64,000 nucleotides of DNA from Mugil cephalus (Eukaryota > Chordata > Actinopteri > Mugiliformes > Mugilidae). A program made the position numbers and the translations under genes. The first letter of the stretch is position 1, and each line of letters opens with the position of its first letter. Of the stretch, positions 1-12,900 are shown one piece after another. A model generated the notes under the pieces. That model did not search any database, had not been told where the DNA came from, and worked only from the letters and a program-made list of their open reading frames with translations. The stretch is from contig NC_061789.1 of assembly GCF_022458985.1 (NCBI RefSeq), forward strand, positions 12,990,357 to 13,054,356, read 5' to 3'.

Positions 1-436
1 CCGCATCACGGCAAGAAGACGAATGGACAGATGTGAGGCCCCCAAAGCCTGGGGATCCTCCCCTTCGGCTCCTCCCAGGAGAAGGGGGGAACAATTAATT
101 GACTTTTAAAGCGACTGCTCTCTGAGCCAATTCCACACTTCTCCTCGGCTGAGCGGGGGCTCACAAATTGGTATGTTGAACGTTTTATGAGGACTAAATA
201 GCTGCCAATGAAAGTGTAAATGACTGTGCGGTGAATGGGAGTCGAACAATGGCCCTGCAGTGACAAGGCCCCTGACGGACATAATGACCATTGTCACGGC
301 TGCTGACATCCAGAAAGCATAAGGGCTCATGAATCCAAGAAGCCAGTGGAAGGTGTGAGTCCTCTCTTTTATTGCGACCGTGTCCACATTTGCTTTTTCC
401 CGTGCATTTCTTCTCGGTTTCTCTGCTACTCCTGGA

Positions 437-467
<31 letters not shown>

Positions 468-2172
468 GTGGCAATTTCAGACAAGCACCAAATCCATTTC
501 ATGTGTGGAAAAACTAAAGTCATCATATGAACTCATATTAATATTAAACCGAATGACACAAGGAATTTAGACCTAATATTTAAACTGCCTGAGTGTGTGC
601 ACTTACTGTGGTTAAAAGTCATAAAAATGTCTTATTTTGATGAATGTTATCCCCCCCCCCAAAAAAAAAATCAAGCCTACCACAAGAGTGTTTTCTCATC
701 CTCCTCCAAGTCTCCTCCCTCTGCATTGTCCCTGGAGGCCCCCATGTCAAATTTCCAAGCAAAATATGGTCTCTCTGCAGGCTTTTGAGACCACACAATT
801 CTCATTTCGGGGAATTCCAGCCGGCTCTCATGGGGATCGAGCCTAGGAGGGCTCAGTCCCGGAGCTGCTGCATGGTGCACCGGCAGGAGTCCAGCCGGAC
901 TAGGGGGGTAATTGGTTTATCCCGCCGCCCGGCCTGCTTTCCCATGTGGGTCACTGCTGCGGGGAGGCCCAGGGGCACAATATGGAAACAGCGTGATACC
1001 CTCCAGCGCTGAAGGGGCATTCACGGCTCCTGCTATAGACAACGGGGACAGGGTAGCAGAAGCACAAAGCTGAGGCAGAGATGTCTCTTGACTTTGAAAA
1101 GGTTGCCATTTGGTCTCCTTTTAAAAGTGGGACGCATTTGTGGTTGAAAATGTGAAGTAAGTGAATTCTGACTAAAGCTTCTTTTTTTCCCTTTCAGAGA
1201 AGGCTCCTCCGTCTTTAAAGGTAATGAATTTAACAGATATTGTAAAGATTGGTGGGTAATTATAATCACTCATGCACCTGTTTATTTATTTTATAATTTC
1301 CTTTTGGTCTTAAACACAAAATACAGACAAAGAATCACTATTATAGAAGCAAATTGAGTTTATCTTAATTAGCCAGCAAAGTTTCTTTTAAAATAAATGG
1401 TGGAAAGGTGTGAAATTACGTATTCTACGTATGCCAGACAAACAAATTGTCCTATAGAGAGAATCGGGTAAACTAATTTGCCAGGTGTCTACACTGTTGT
1501 TTGACTCTAGCTTTTCCAATAATACCGTGACAGGTTTATTTAATTGGATGGATTTTTGAATAAACCTATAAGCTAGGCATGCATCTTATGCAAGGCCATA
1601 AGATTTATTTATTTATTTTAACATTATCGTCATCTCCTATATTAGTACTTAGAAATTGAAATGAAAACAAATATGAGTAGTGCCTTTCCTTGGGTAAAAC
1701 TGTCTAATTTTATTGTATAAAACACTAATATAAAGAATTTTTTAAACTGAAGGAGGACAATTCATGCTGCCTTCAATACTGAGAGATATTCAACATATGT
1801 TGGAGGGAGAACAATGTTTTAAATATGTGAATATGTGTGAGATTTGGGCTACCGGGGCCGTTTGTTTCAGGCAGTCCAGTCCTTTGCATAACCAAAGTGA
1901 GAGATGTTTTGGTAACCTCAGCACCAACTACAGCAGTGGGTGCTGGACTCAGCCATCAGCCTAAAGACAGTGACATTACTGTCTTTAGACAGTCAGACAC
2001 ATGCCCTCTGATGAAGCATTAGTGCTATAAAAAAATCTGATGTCAGCCTATTAAAATACCATGATAAATATTATTACAGCAAAAAAAAAAAAAAAAAAAA
2101 AAAATCACAAAAATCCAACACAGAGGACATTTATCGTAGAATAGATTTATAATCATTCTTATTTTTACTCAC
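1..2172. other. Intergenic DNA, no supported gene
   Basis: I see no convincing coding region. Low-complexity tracts are present: (TG)n(TA)n at 437-470, C10 followed by A10 at 651-670, and A24 at 2081-2104. The first 330 bases are rich in homeodomain-like AT cores and lack obvious repeats, so they could be a conserved noncoding element; this is inference only. A short stretch at 1198-1220 is bounded by a good acceptor and donor on the plus strand and is discussed as a possible microexon. Confidence 0.6.
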
Positions 2173-2311
2173 CATCCAGGATATTGATGAGCAGCCCACC
2201 ATAAAAGGCACTATAGGAAATTCTGGTCTTGCTGTCCACAGCCCCCAGCAGCGCCACCATGGGGACCAGGCAAGTCATTGCAGACAGACAGCGCTCCTCC
2301 TGTTTGACTGC
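2173..2311 (-). other. Orphan candidate coding exon of unknown gene
   Basis: On the minus strand a 139-bp open segment lies between an acceptor (ATCAG) and a strong donor (GATG followed by gtgagta). It translates to 46 codons plus one base without a stop and reads like genuine protein, including KTRISYSAFYGGLLINILD. The upstream frame is closed by a TGA, so the acceptor is needed. The polypyrimidine tract is weak. I do not recognise the family. No partner exons are visible nearby, so it may be an isolated exon of a gene to the left, a decayed gene copy or chance. Confidence 0.35.
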
Positions 2312-3589
2312 CTGATTGCATCAAACCACAGGATTTGGCATAGTTCTCTTTGGAGGTCATCAACTGGTGGCATCAGTCAGACATACATTTGAATGAGGGC
2401 ATTCTTATAAACTGTTTTCAATGACACACTTTATCTAGAGACACCTAACATTATGTATTCGCGGACCAATGGAAAAACTGAATCTAACCTCTGAGGGCTG
2501 TTAAATTTAGAGCAGCACTCATGCAACGTTGAGGTTTGGGTGATCTGATCAATATTAATTAAAATACGGGTGTGAACACAGCCAAAGATGCAATGATGAC
2601 ACTTTTACGATCTGATTGCTCAGACCACATTTGGAAGTGGTCTGCTGGTGAGCACGTTCTTTTCAGCAGTGCGAGCACACATTGCATCCTAGGCCGCATT
2701 GACAGATGGCCCACTCAAATGACATCCTGTTGCAGAAGACTCAGTTGTGTTTTTGAAGTAGCAACACGTGATTACAGACGGTCTTGGCCTGGTGGTACTA
2801 GCCAAGACTTCTTAACGGACATTGATCAGAGAAATTGGTGCCCTATATTACTGATATGAGTTATATATCGTAAATATTATATTTTTGAAATAAGACAAAA
2901 TGACGCCCAAATGGCCCCCCACTCACAACATGCTGTTGCCAGACACCACAGGACACCCTCTGAAGGCCCGTGTCCAGTCTCTGATGAGTCCGCGCTGTTT
3001 TTGAGGCACAAGAGAGACCTACGCAATGTTCGGAAGGTGGTTTTAATGTTGTGGCTGATCATTGTGTAAAAACGTTTCAAAAGGTAAGGTCACAATGAAA
3101 GACAAAAACATCAATACAATATTTATTAGTCTAAAACGGATCAAATAAGATGAAATACACAAATCTGGTGAATTCAACCTGTCATGACAGAGCTTCAGCC
3201 ACAAGGTGGCAGCAGATCCCTCTCAAACGAACAACCGAGACACGGTTGGTGGCAAACTGACCTCAAATCAGTCCCGGGATCTGGATCTCTGCAGGGCTTC
3301 TGGCCAGCTCTGGCGTGTCCTACTGAACCTGGAGCTGTGCTTAAACGATTATTTAACTGTTTAAATCTAGTCGGTTCTGATATGCACCATCACCACTTTT
3401 TTTGTTAACACGTTGAGTAATTTTATAGTGTTTGTCACGATTCTCGTATTTGACAGAATAAACAGCCAGGCCAATTTGAAAGAAAAAAAAAAAAGATTTT
3501 AAAGGCTTTACCCTTACTGCAAGTCCATGAGCATAGACTTACAGTGGCTGAGTCAGTGCTTTTTATTTTTTTTTCTCATCAGGCCATGC
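2312..3589. other. Intergenic DNA with transposon debris
   Basis: This stretch contains no supported gene. Around 2555-2860 the sequence resembles the fish 'gtgtgaacac' type of short DNA repeat, also hinted at in the arhgap17 intron at 20350. A fragment of the Tc1-related family follows at 2905-3068. A poly-A tract lies at 3482-3494. Confidence 0.45.
2905..3068 (+). mobile_element. Right-arm fragment of Tc1-related non-autonomous element
   Basis: The segment matches the right half of the full-length copy at 24354-24797. It includes the block around CCAGACACCACAGGACACCC and the degraded right terminus ending in gatcattgtgta. The left arm is absent. It is one of six copies of the same family in this window. 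Confidence 0.7.
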
Positions 3590-3953
3590 GGCTTTAAGCA
3601 TTACAGTCCGGGAAGTAAAGGCACTTCCTTCTTCCTACCATACTTGTACTGCAACCAGTCAGTTTAGTAGCGCGTCTGTCGCTCGTGGCAATGGGGATCT
3701 CGGCGCTTGTTAGAGGTTGACTTCCGTACGTCTCTGTGGCGTTTAAACAGCCGATGCCGCCTTGTTCAACCCGGAAAACCACACAATCGCAGTGTAATAA
3801 CACTGGCCGAAGTGCAGCTCTTCATTTTTTTTCTTTAAGCCACAATGGCTGCGACGTAGCGCAACTTTTCTGATCCAAGGTGGATGACCGACGGCGCTCG
3901 GAGGTGCCGCAAACTTTCTCACCCTTGCAGGAGACGTCAAGGAGAGTGGCAAC
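3590..3953 (+). promoter_or_regulatory. arhgap17: Probable arhgap17 promoter and 5' UTR
   Basis: This is the region directly upstream of the arhgap17 start codon. No TATA box is evident. ETS-like sites (ACTTCCGT near 3719 and CCGGAAAAC near 3771) and a YY1-like CACAATGGCTGC at 3841 fit a TATA-less housekeeping-type promoter. A four-codon upstream ORF (ATG at 3845, TAG at 3857) lies in the likely leader. The transcription start is not defined from sequence. Confidence 0.45.
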
Positions 3954-6900
3954 ATGAAGAAGCAGTTTAATCGCATGAAGCAGCTCGCCAACCAGACTGT
4001 TGGACGGTGAGGTGTTTGGTTTGCATTTTGTGCGAGGTGGTGTCACTGTTTTTTTGTAAATCTGGTGGGCCAGTATTGTCTTCCATTGTCATCTGTATTT
4101 TGGTGGTGGGCGGTGTCGGAAGGGCTGGGCCACGGGTTTGGGTAATACATACCTGGACGGTTTTTAAAGTTTCACAAAATTAAGTCAGCAGTTTTTAATT
4201 CAGTGCTGACGGAAATACGCAGAACTTTACCACGTGTGTAAATGATGCGGTTTAACGAAAGTATTTGGCTTTTGTTATGAAAAATGACAACAAAAGTTTA
4301 CTGTTACCTACGGACAAACAGCAGTGCCGAGCCTAGGTTCTGGCTGGGGGGGCCCAGGTCCAAATTAGTCAAACCTGACACAATGTAGATGGAAGCGGGG
4401 GAGGTTGTGGGATATATTTTTGTGCACTGTAGGGCTTTAATAGGCTTGGGGGGTTAATTTCTGTTTAAATTTTGGTACAGTTTTTAACTTAATTGATTCA
4501 TGTTCAACTCAATTTACACTCAAAACATAACCCCAACCCTCTAATATTACAGCCCTGCACTAAATCTTAGCTTCAAAACTCTAATGTTCTAAGCTAATGT
4601 TCAGTTTGTATTGAAATTGTGTAAGAAAGGTGGTAATTCACAGCTGGTGTATGATCATTTTGGAGAATCTGGTTTGTGGTGCTGTTAGGCTGGATTGAAT
4701 TAAACATGCAAGAGTTTCTATTATTCAGCCCACGCAACTGTCTGTGTCGGTACAACACAATGCAGTTCAGCAGTATTATGAGCCACGGTCTCCAAAATTA
4801 ATCAAGTCAGGGGCTTTGCTGGCTATTTTCACAAAGCTAAGATTTAGCGCATGATTGTTCTAGTAGAATGCATTTACAATTCACATTTCCTGGTTCTTTC
4901 CACCATCTGCCACCACTGGGACAATGCCGCAAGTTAAATCTACATCAGTTAATACATGTGCAGATAATGATGGTTGAAAATTACTGGCCTTGGATTCCTC
5001 ACGCATATTGCTCCACATGTTGTGTAAGAGCAGTAAAACTCAATTGAACACTGAGCACACACCCACACTGGATTATAGCTGGACAGAGTGTAACATGCCA
5101 GAAATCATCAGGTGCCATTTGTACAGTACCGGTGCATGACCGAAAGAAAATGAGCGGGTGTGGTTAGCATTTTTCGTAATAAACATAACCTCATAAACTT
5201 GATTACATGTTTCTTCCAGCTTTTGTAACTTAATATATACATATGTTTGAGTACCCAGAATAAGTGTAGATGAACTTTGCATGAGCTTTCAAAGTAATTG
5301 TTTACAGCCTTTGACAAAACAAAGTATGAGCCCATTGCGACGAGGAATATCTGGTTCACAAAGTGGTGAATCAGATTTGAGAGTTTGTGATGATTTGTGG
5401 TTTTGTGTTTGGCACAGGAAAGGTTGGGCACGGAGGGTTTTTGTGGAGTAAGCGTTTCCATGGTTGTTGACAGGGACACAGCGGAGAGCTGGGAACGTCC
5501 CGCAGCCGCAGAGCACGTTTTTAATAAAAGGGGAAGCCAGTCCGATTTGCATGTGATTAACAAGAGGAAGCAGTTTGATTCGCATGTTGGTTCAGCGCAG
5601 TAGATGACCTGCGAATACCTCTGAAACACTTAAAAGTGATAAGGTTAGGCAGGGCCTCTTTACCAAATCAATGACATATCAGATAATACATGAAAGTCAT
5701 ACAGGATTTTAGACTTTGGATTCGGTGTCTACAATATTTGTGTGTGTTGTTCTGTTATCATTCTTTCTCGGCTTTCTGTGAAGTGTTCTTGCAGTGTCTT
5801 TGCTCTAATATTGCGGGAGTCTATTCTTAGAACAATCGCTGCTGACCAGAGACAAGTTGTACCCTACTCAAATCAATGCTAATTCAGTATTGATGGAACT
5901 CTAAAGATTTCTCATGTAGCTTTCTCCTTCAGAGGCGATCCAGTATAGTAATGTGTAATGTGATCATGTGGTTCAGTGTCAAGGTATTCTGGCTGCAGAT
6001 AGCATGCTGTTCGTCAGTGGGCTGTCGATGAATGGCCTACTTGCAGCCTCTGTGTGCAGTCTCACTGGACAAAAGTGATTTCTTTCTTATCCCCTTTGTT
6101 TTAAATCAGTCGGTCTTCTCAGCATGCTTATACCAACACAGTACCTGAGCCATACCTTCGTCAGCGCCTTCCTCTGAGACACAAGACTTGCTTTCATAGG
6201 GGACCTTCGCATAGCCCACATTTGAGCTGGTTTGTCGACATCATTCTGTAATTACACCAAGATTTGTCAGCAGATGTTGAAATCTGTGTTGAGATTCTCT
6301 TTGTACTTCAAATGATGACAAGCAGAACTGAGCAGCTCATGTTGGAGTTTGAAGCTTATTGTTGTTGAACAACCATTACTGTTACTGAAATGACTGCTGT
6401 CCACAAAAGAGAGATGAGACATCTGAGTAGAATGTAAATGGCAGAAGGAGGGGGGGGATCTGTGTTAGTCAGCCACTGATAGCCATGAACAAGAAGACGC
6501 ATTTCAGACCAATCACAGCTGTTGAAGTGTTGATTGCCGAAATGCGGTTATCGCCGTAGATCTGACACAAAGCCATGAATCCAGCTTGAGTGAACAAGAT
6601 TGCGAGAATGACCAGGCCAAGTAGGCTGTAGGGTATCACCAGAAAAGACCCCATCAGAAGATGCCAGAACCAAAGTCTTGGTACTGGTACTGGTACTAAC
6701 CCTAACCCTAACCCTAACAGTACAAAACCTATAAATATTCAATTTACTCACAGATTTAATTTAATCACAGAACTACACTAAAATTGTATAAAATAATTTA
6801 TCAAGCAACTGAACTGTCTGAAACTGTCATTACAATAGTTGCAGATTGACTTCTCGGAACAGCAAACACTTGGCTAGTGTTACTGAAGTTGAGATTTACC

Positions 6901-9900
6901 ACTCACTGCACTTGGGCACACGCATATTCTGCGCCAGCATGAAAGGAAAAAAATAATAACACCAGCGCGGTGGCAGAAAATATTATCCAAATGCTCAAAC
7001 AAGATGAAGATGAAAACGAGAGTCTCACACTTTTAATGTTCTGTTTACTTCCATCACTTCTGTTTCTTGTCTCGTGCACTGCTCTGGCTTTTTCATCTAC
7101 CGCTGATTCAAAGTGAAGTGGCTGAAAAGCAGCTGCTAAATGTCCAAATAGTGAGAAGAGACTGGGACACACTGCACAAGCTAGGGACAGAGATGCTCAC
7201 CGGTGGCCAAAGACGGCCCAAGTCTTGTAATGGTGCGCCACGGCCTCAATATGCTAATAACTTTGCCAGAGTCTGTCTTGTAGATTGAAAACAAAAACAT
7301 ATCCTTGCAACTTTGGCCTATGACTAGCTGAACTAAAATCTCATGGTTTGAGCCAGTAGTCTGCACCCAGAGGCGTTTTGGATATGCAGTGAGAACATTT
7401 CAGGCATGGGTGAGGTAAGCGCGTACTGCTTGTGGAGGGTGTAACATGAAGATCTTATTTTTGAGTCTTACACCAGGATTAGGTCGTAACTCTTGTGTGG
7501 CGGAGGGTTAATTGATCCCTGTGAGACTTAAATCTATAGTGTAGGCCTTCCCTGGAAGAGGGAGGAAAGAGGTCCTCAGGGATTTGTGTGTGGAGACATA
7601 ATATGTCGGTGTATTTGTCAGATATTGATAGCGTGACCTCTTTCGTTGAACTCGCAATCTAAACAAGATTTAAAACCAGCCAGCTAAAATACGGCGAAAG
7701 GCCACATGAAGAAGTGAACATGTATATTACTTAAATAGAGGCGAGTGATTTTTATCAAGGTATTCTGAGCAATGTTGTGCTGATCTATTTTCTGCAGACT
7801 TCTGCAGCTACAATTTTGTGTTCCTCTGACAGCCAGCATGGCCACTCCTATCCTCCTCCACATGAATCCCCTGTTGCCATAACAAAAGGTGGAGATGACA
7901 CAAAGAGAAGTGTCTTTTAGGATTCGGTGGTGGAATCTGTCAGGTTCAGCGCAGCATTTCTGAACACATGCAATTCATATGGAATCAGATGTTTTTTACT
8001 GCGGATTTCAGCACATTGTGGCATTTTCACTTCATGCAAATACGGTGCAAACTGCAAATGGATGTGGTCAGGCTTCTGTTAACGTCACCGACATCAGTGT
8101 TATCACAGAGACCCTCAATAAATAGAAGAGAGGTGAAAAACACAGGATGGCAACTGGTTAATCGGGTTAAGTTAAATAAAACATGTGAGAAAATGCGGTA
8201 TGATAAGGAGCTCCACTTGAGAAGAGTGAGAGGATACAGTCTTTACATACACATTCCTATGCGAGCCGTGAGTAGCGACTGTTATGCAATCGTGTATAGT
8301 CGCTGTATACTAAAGGTGTGTTCTTCATTATTTTTGACCGCCGGCCTTTGTGTTTCTTTCTACAGGGCTGAGAAAACTGAAGTCTTGAGCGATGACCTCC
8401 TACAGGTAAATGACGCATCCTCTTTCATTAGTGTCCATGTACATGTAAACTCTATTTTGTGTCCTCTGATATACGCTCATGCTGCAGCACAGTATTTTTG
8501 CAAGCTAATTCTCAGGCATTTTTGAATTCCCAAAGTCGGCTTTGAGCCATGTGGAGTTTTAGTCCGATATCTAACCACAGTTCTAAAGCAAATATATTAT
8601 AGGATTATAACTTGAACCCGGGACGCGTCTGTATGCACAGTACTATCACCGCTGTGCTGTTTGCTGCAGTAAAATAAATAAAGGTAGTAAAACTTACTCA
8701 CAATACCGGTCATCGTTAAGGAAATACAGCAACTTTGCAGGAAATGATGACGTTAAAGGTCTCTGCATACTAATGACCGGATTTTGCCTCTGGTGGCCTT
8801 TCTTTTTAATCAGTTGTTTTCTGTTTTTTGTTTTTTTCATGAATGATGCAAAAATCTATTATGCAAAAGCCCATCAATTGAGTGGGCGAGGGCCACTTTT
8901 AAGTACAAATGAAGTGGAACAAATGAGGAAAATTTGGCATCACGCTGCAGTTTTCTTTTTGCCGGACGTGCAAATACAAACGAAGCCCGCATCGTGTGTT
9001 ATACGAAATGATGAGCAGACCGCAAGAGATGACTCCAAATGTTTATGACCTGATGTCACTGTGATTCAGTGTCTGTCACTCACGAAGGGCGTCGTGCCAT
9101 GTTCTCTGCAAAACACAATTTTGTGTCTTCATTTAAAAATAGCTCCTTTAGAAGTCTGACTAAAATACAGAAGTTATCAAAGGACTTACAAGTTCCCCCT
9201 CGAAAGGCTCTGTTAAAGCCATCACGCTTTAGTAGCCTGTTGATGCCAAGTCGCCTCGCAGTCTTTCAGTACAACTGCTGGCATTAAAACATTACTGGGT
9301 AGCCTTTCAGTCGCTAACGCCTCGCCAGCCCAGGGGTTTGGCAGTGCGGGAGAAGTGCCTCATGGTTTTCCACTCAAGGCAGACTCTGGCAATGTTCTTT
9401 TATCTTGGAATCACACTGGAAGTACACTGCCGCATAGTGTCTGTGTGTGTGTGTGTGTGAGGGGGGGGATGGGAACGCTGGCCAGTGAAACTGTGAGGTC
9501 ACGGTTAGAAAGTGAGTGTGAATAAATATGACAGAAACTGAGCAAGAAATGGCATGTTTAGGGGAAGAAAAGGACTTTTGTTGAAGGAAGGTAAAAGCAA
9601 AAGTGTGCAGGACTCTCGACAACAGCCGTGGACCTTTTATGACACGCTGCAGTGAACTATGAACCCCGTACGATTAACACACAGGAGTACAAACCACTTC
9701 ATTTTCGCTTCAGCCGTGCTAATAGTTGTATTTTGGTCCTGGTCTTGAACTGCTGGATCTTTGTGCTGTGTTGGACATTCCTTAAGCTCTAGCCCTCAGT
9801 CAGGAATGTGATTGTCAGGATGTCTTTTGGCACAACGACTTCAGCTTCAATTTGCCTGTCAGAGTTTGCGTTTATTGGAAATAACTGAAAGTGTAGAAGA

Positions 9901-12900
9901 ATCACTCGCACATAGTTTTCAGATCTGCTGCCTGGTAACCTTGCAAGATGTGTAGCTACACACCAGTGAATCGTTATCGGCATAGCAGTTTAATCACGCT
10001 GCCTGGGAAGGTTTTCTCTTTTACTCTTTCCAACATGAGCCGAGAAAGAATAGTTTTTCCTATCCCTAATTCCCGCAAGCTCCTTCAACCCCCTTCTACG
10101 AGAAATCCCCCTTTTTTCATGAAATTTGACACTGATATTCATGGAGTGGACGTCCTTTCTCTCCCATTCTTCCGTACTCCTTTGCATTGGCTAAGGCATC
10201 TGTCTTGTTTGGACATGCCCCGCCTCAGTGGGAGAGCTGCGGAGGCTGTCAGACTGGATTGTATATCTTTACCTGTCTTGCTCCCGCACTGGAGAGTCAG
10301 GTTGAAACTGGCCCCATATCTCAGCATTTGAATACAACTGAGGATATGAGTAACGGGTAGATAGTCATTATGCATTATGCCCATATCTGATACCGTATGG
10401 TAAGCAGGTATCTGTCAGCGAACCAGATGGTGAGCTAAGCAAAACCCCTGAGTATCTGTCAAGGGTTAGGGTTGTTGGCCGATGTCGGCAGACTTTGAGC
10501 ATCGGTGACCCTAGGTCTCCCAGTGTATCTGACCCATTCCGGCGTTTCACATTTTACTTTGAGATTAGTGACAAATATTTTAGCAATGCTACGATAACCT
10601 AGAATGAATATTCTGTAGACAAACACATTGGTATGATTCAGGAGAGGCCAGATCTGTACAGCTGTTGGTAGACTTTTAAAGGTTCCTAGCCTCCCATTGA
10701 ATAAGAGCGGTTTTGAATGACAAATATATTGCACTGTCACCTGCTGGTATGAAGAGTCTTCACGGTGTGTTCAAGAACAAATATTTTGGTCCAGACACGG
10801 ATGAAGTCCCCGTCAATCTTCGTAGCCAGTAGTACTTTGTTGCTGATGTGGTGTGTCAATACCTTTAGATGAGAAAATGGGCAACAGTTTTATGAGTGTG
10901 TGCTAAATTTTTACTTTTTTTTGTCACTACATTGTAATGAGCAGTGGAGTGCAACTAGAGTGTTGTAGTTCCCCCAAATGTGAATCTATTCCTTTAAGCA
11001 AACATGACTCCTCCTTGAATCTTGTTTCTGCTCCGTCATTTGCCGGCAGGCCAGCCGTCAGTAAACCAGATCCTCAGTCAGCCAAAAGCGGCCCCAAGCC
11101 AGAAAACAAAAACTGTGTCCACCCGCCTGCTTCCTCTCTGACTCACTAAACGTTCCGTATTTTCTGCTACGGCAGGTCAGAGGTCGCCAGCTTGCTCTGT
11201 TCACTGTTTTCATTGCTGGGCTGTCTGGAAAAATGCTGGCAATAACTGGACTGTAAACCTTTGGACAGTTCTGCAACTGGAGAATGGAATGGATCTCTGT
11301 TATGTTAAAGTGTGTGTGGTGTGTGATGAGTGCGTGTGTGTGGGGGAGGAGGGGTTTGTCTAGAATCAGGGAGTTTTTCCTTTTTTTCCTTTTCAGCTCT
11401 TCAGCTTAAGCCGGTCAGGGCACTTTTCTCTGTGTGCAAATTTCTAAAAATTGGTTGGTGTTCTAAAAGGGGCTTTCTCAGGCACTCACTGTTCATTTCT
11501 GCTTTAACATTACATTTGTGCCATCAAGATACGCATCAGATTTTTAGATAAACAATTAGCTTATCTTTTTTTTTGACAGCACTTCCTGCTTTTCTGAAGG
11601 CATTTCCTTTCTTCTGAACATTGGGAAGAATATCACATAGTTGGTTCTGTTTTTGTGAAGCTTAAAAGCATTGGTGCACTATTATGTAGGAAAAAATATA
11701 AGTGAGAACTGTAAGAGCCATCATTATAAGCCCATACACCAGTCATTTCTAGCTATCATAATTCAGAATAGGACTATCCTTTTTGAGCTGGTGAACACAC
11801 ACACACACACACAGGGCAAAACAACTCCCAGGAAGCTGAAGGAGACGTCTTAAGGGACATTCCTGGCTGAGGACTTTCATTGCAGTTGGCCAGGAATGGT
11901 TTGACCCACTCTCAATGGAAACACTTATGAACTCACGGGTTGGATGAAAACACGTTCCTGCTAAGCCTGCGATGCCCTAGGTCTGTTATAATGCCAGATT
12001 GATAGAGCTTTACAGTATGTACACTTTCTGTAAGTCTGTGTTTTTCTGCAGACTTATCTTCAGCTCATAATGACACAAATTTGAGGAAGCATGCGAGTGG
12101 GTAAAAAAAAAAAAAAAGCATGGAAGAAGCAATCAGTAAAAAAAGTACAAGAAAAAAGAAATGGTACATTAAAAATGTATGAAATCAGTTAAAACACGCA
12201 TATGCTATTTTATTACACACATGGTGTATTTATTAACTGTTTCATATTTCAGAATTATGCCCTTTTGATAATTGAACTATTTGACAATTTCCTTTCCCGT
12301 CTACTCTGTAAGGCCAGAACCTAGAGCACAGGTGTTGAACTCATTTTAGTTCAGGGGCCACATGCAGCCCAATTTCATCTCAAGCTGGTCTGACCAGTAA
12401 CACAATAGCGTATTGACCTATAAACAATGACAAGTCCAGATGTTTCCATTTGTTTTAGTGGAAAGAGGAATATTATAAGCGTTGACATTTGATGAGCTGC
12501 ACTTTTACAAAACATGTGATGAGTAACTGGACATTTCTTAAGAGAAAGAAGTGCAACTTTTGTATAGTTTCAGGTGTCAGTGTTGTGACCTAGACGAAGT
12601 TCAAATCAGGCCCCTAAAAGTGCTTTAGTTTCAGTCCAAAAACCACTATGCTGTTAAACAAGTTTTAGTATTTCCTAAATTTTATGCTTTTGCATTGTCT
12701 GACATTTATCTACCAGGTGAAATAGGGTTAAGCCTGTAAAGGGATAGTGATTAGGTCTAAGGTTTTGTCTTGAGAAACCATTTCAGTTGCTTCGGTGGAC
12801 GAAAGGGAGATCAGACTCTTTCACCATAAACTAAATGTTGGACCCAACTGCAACATGGAACACTTCGGAGAACACCCACTTAGGAGACAGTAGGTGTATA

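Noticed and set aside
5108-5629. 173-codon antisense open frame in arhgap17 intron 1
   Set aside because: No recognisable domain, no splice context, and composition like the surrounding intron.
7968-8525. 185-codon open frame spanning arhgap17 exon 2
   Set aside because: It only runs through the real 40-bp exon (8366-8405) into both introns; the splice sites and family sequence define the true coding part.
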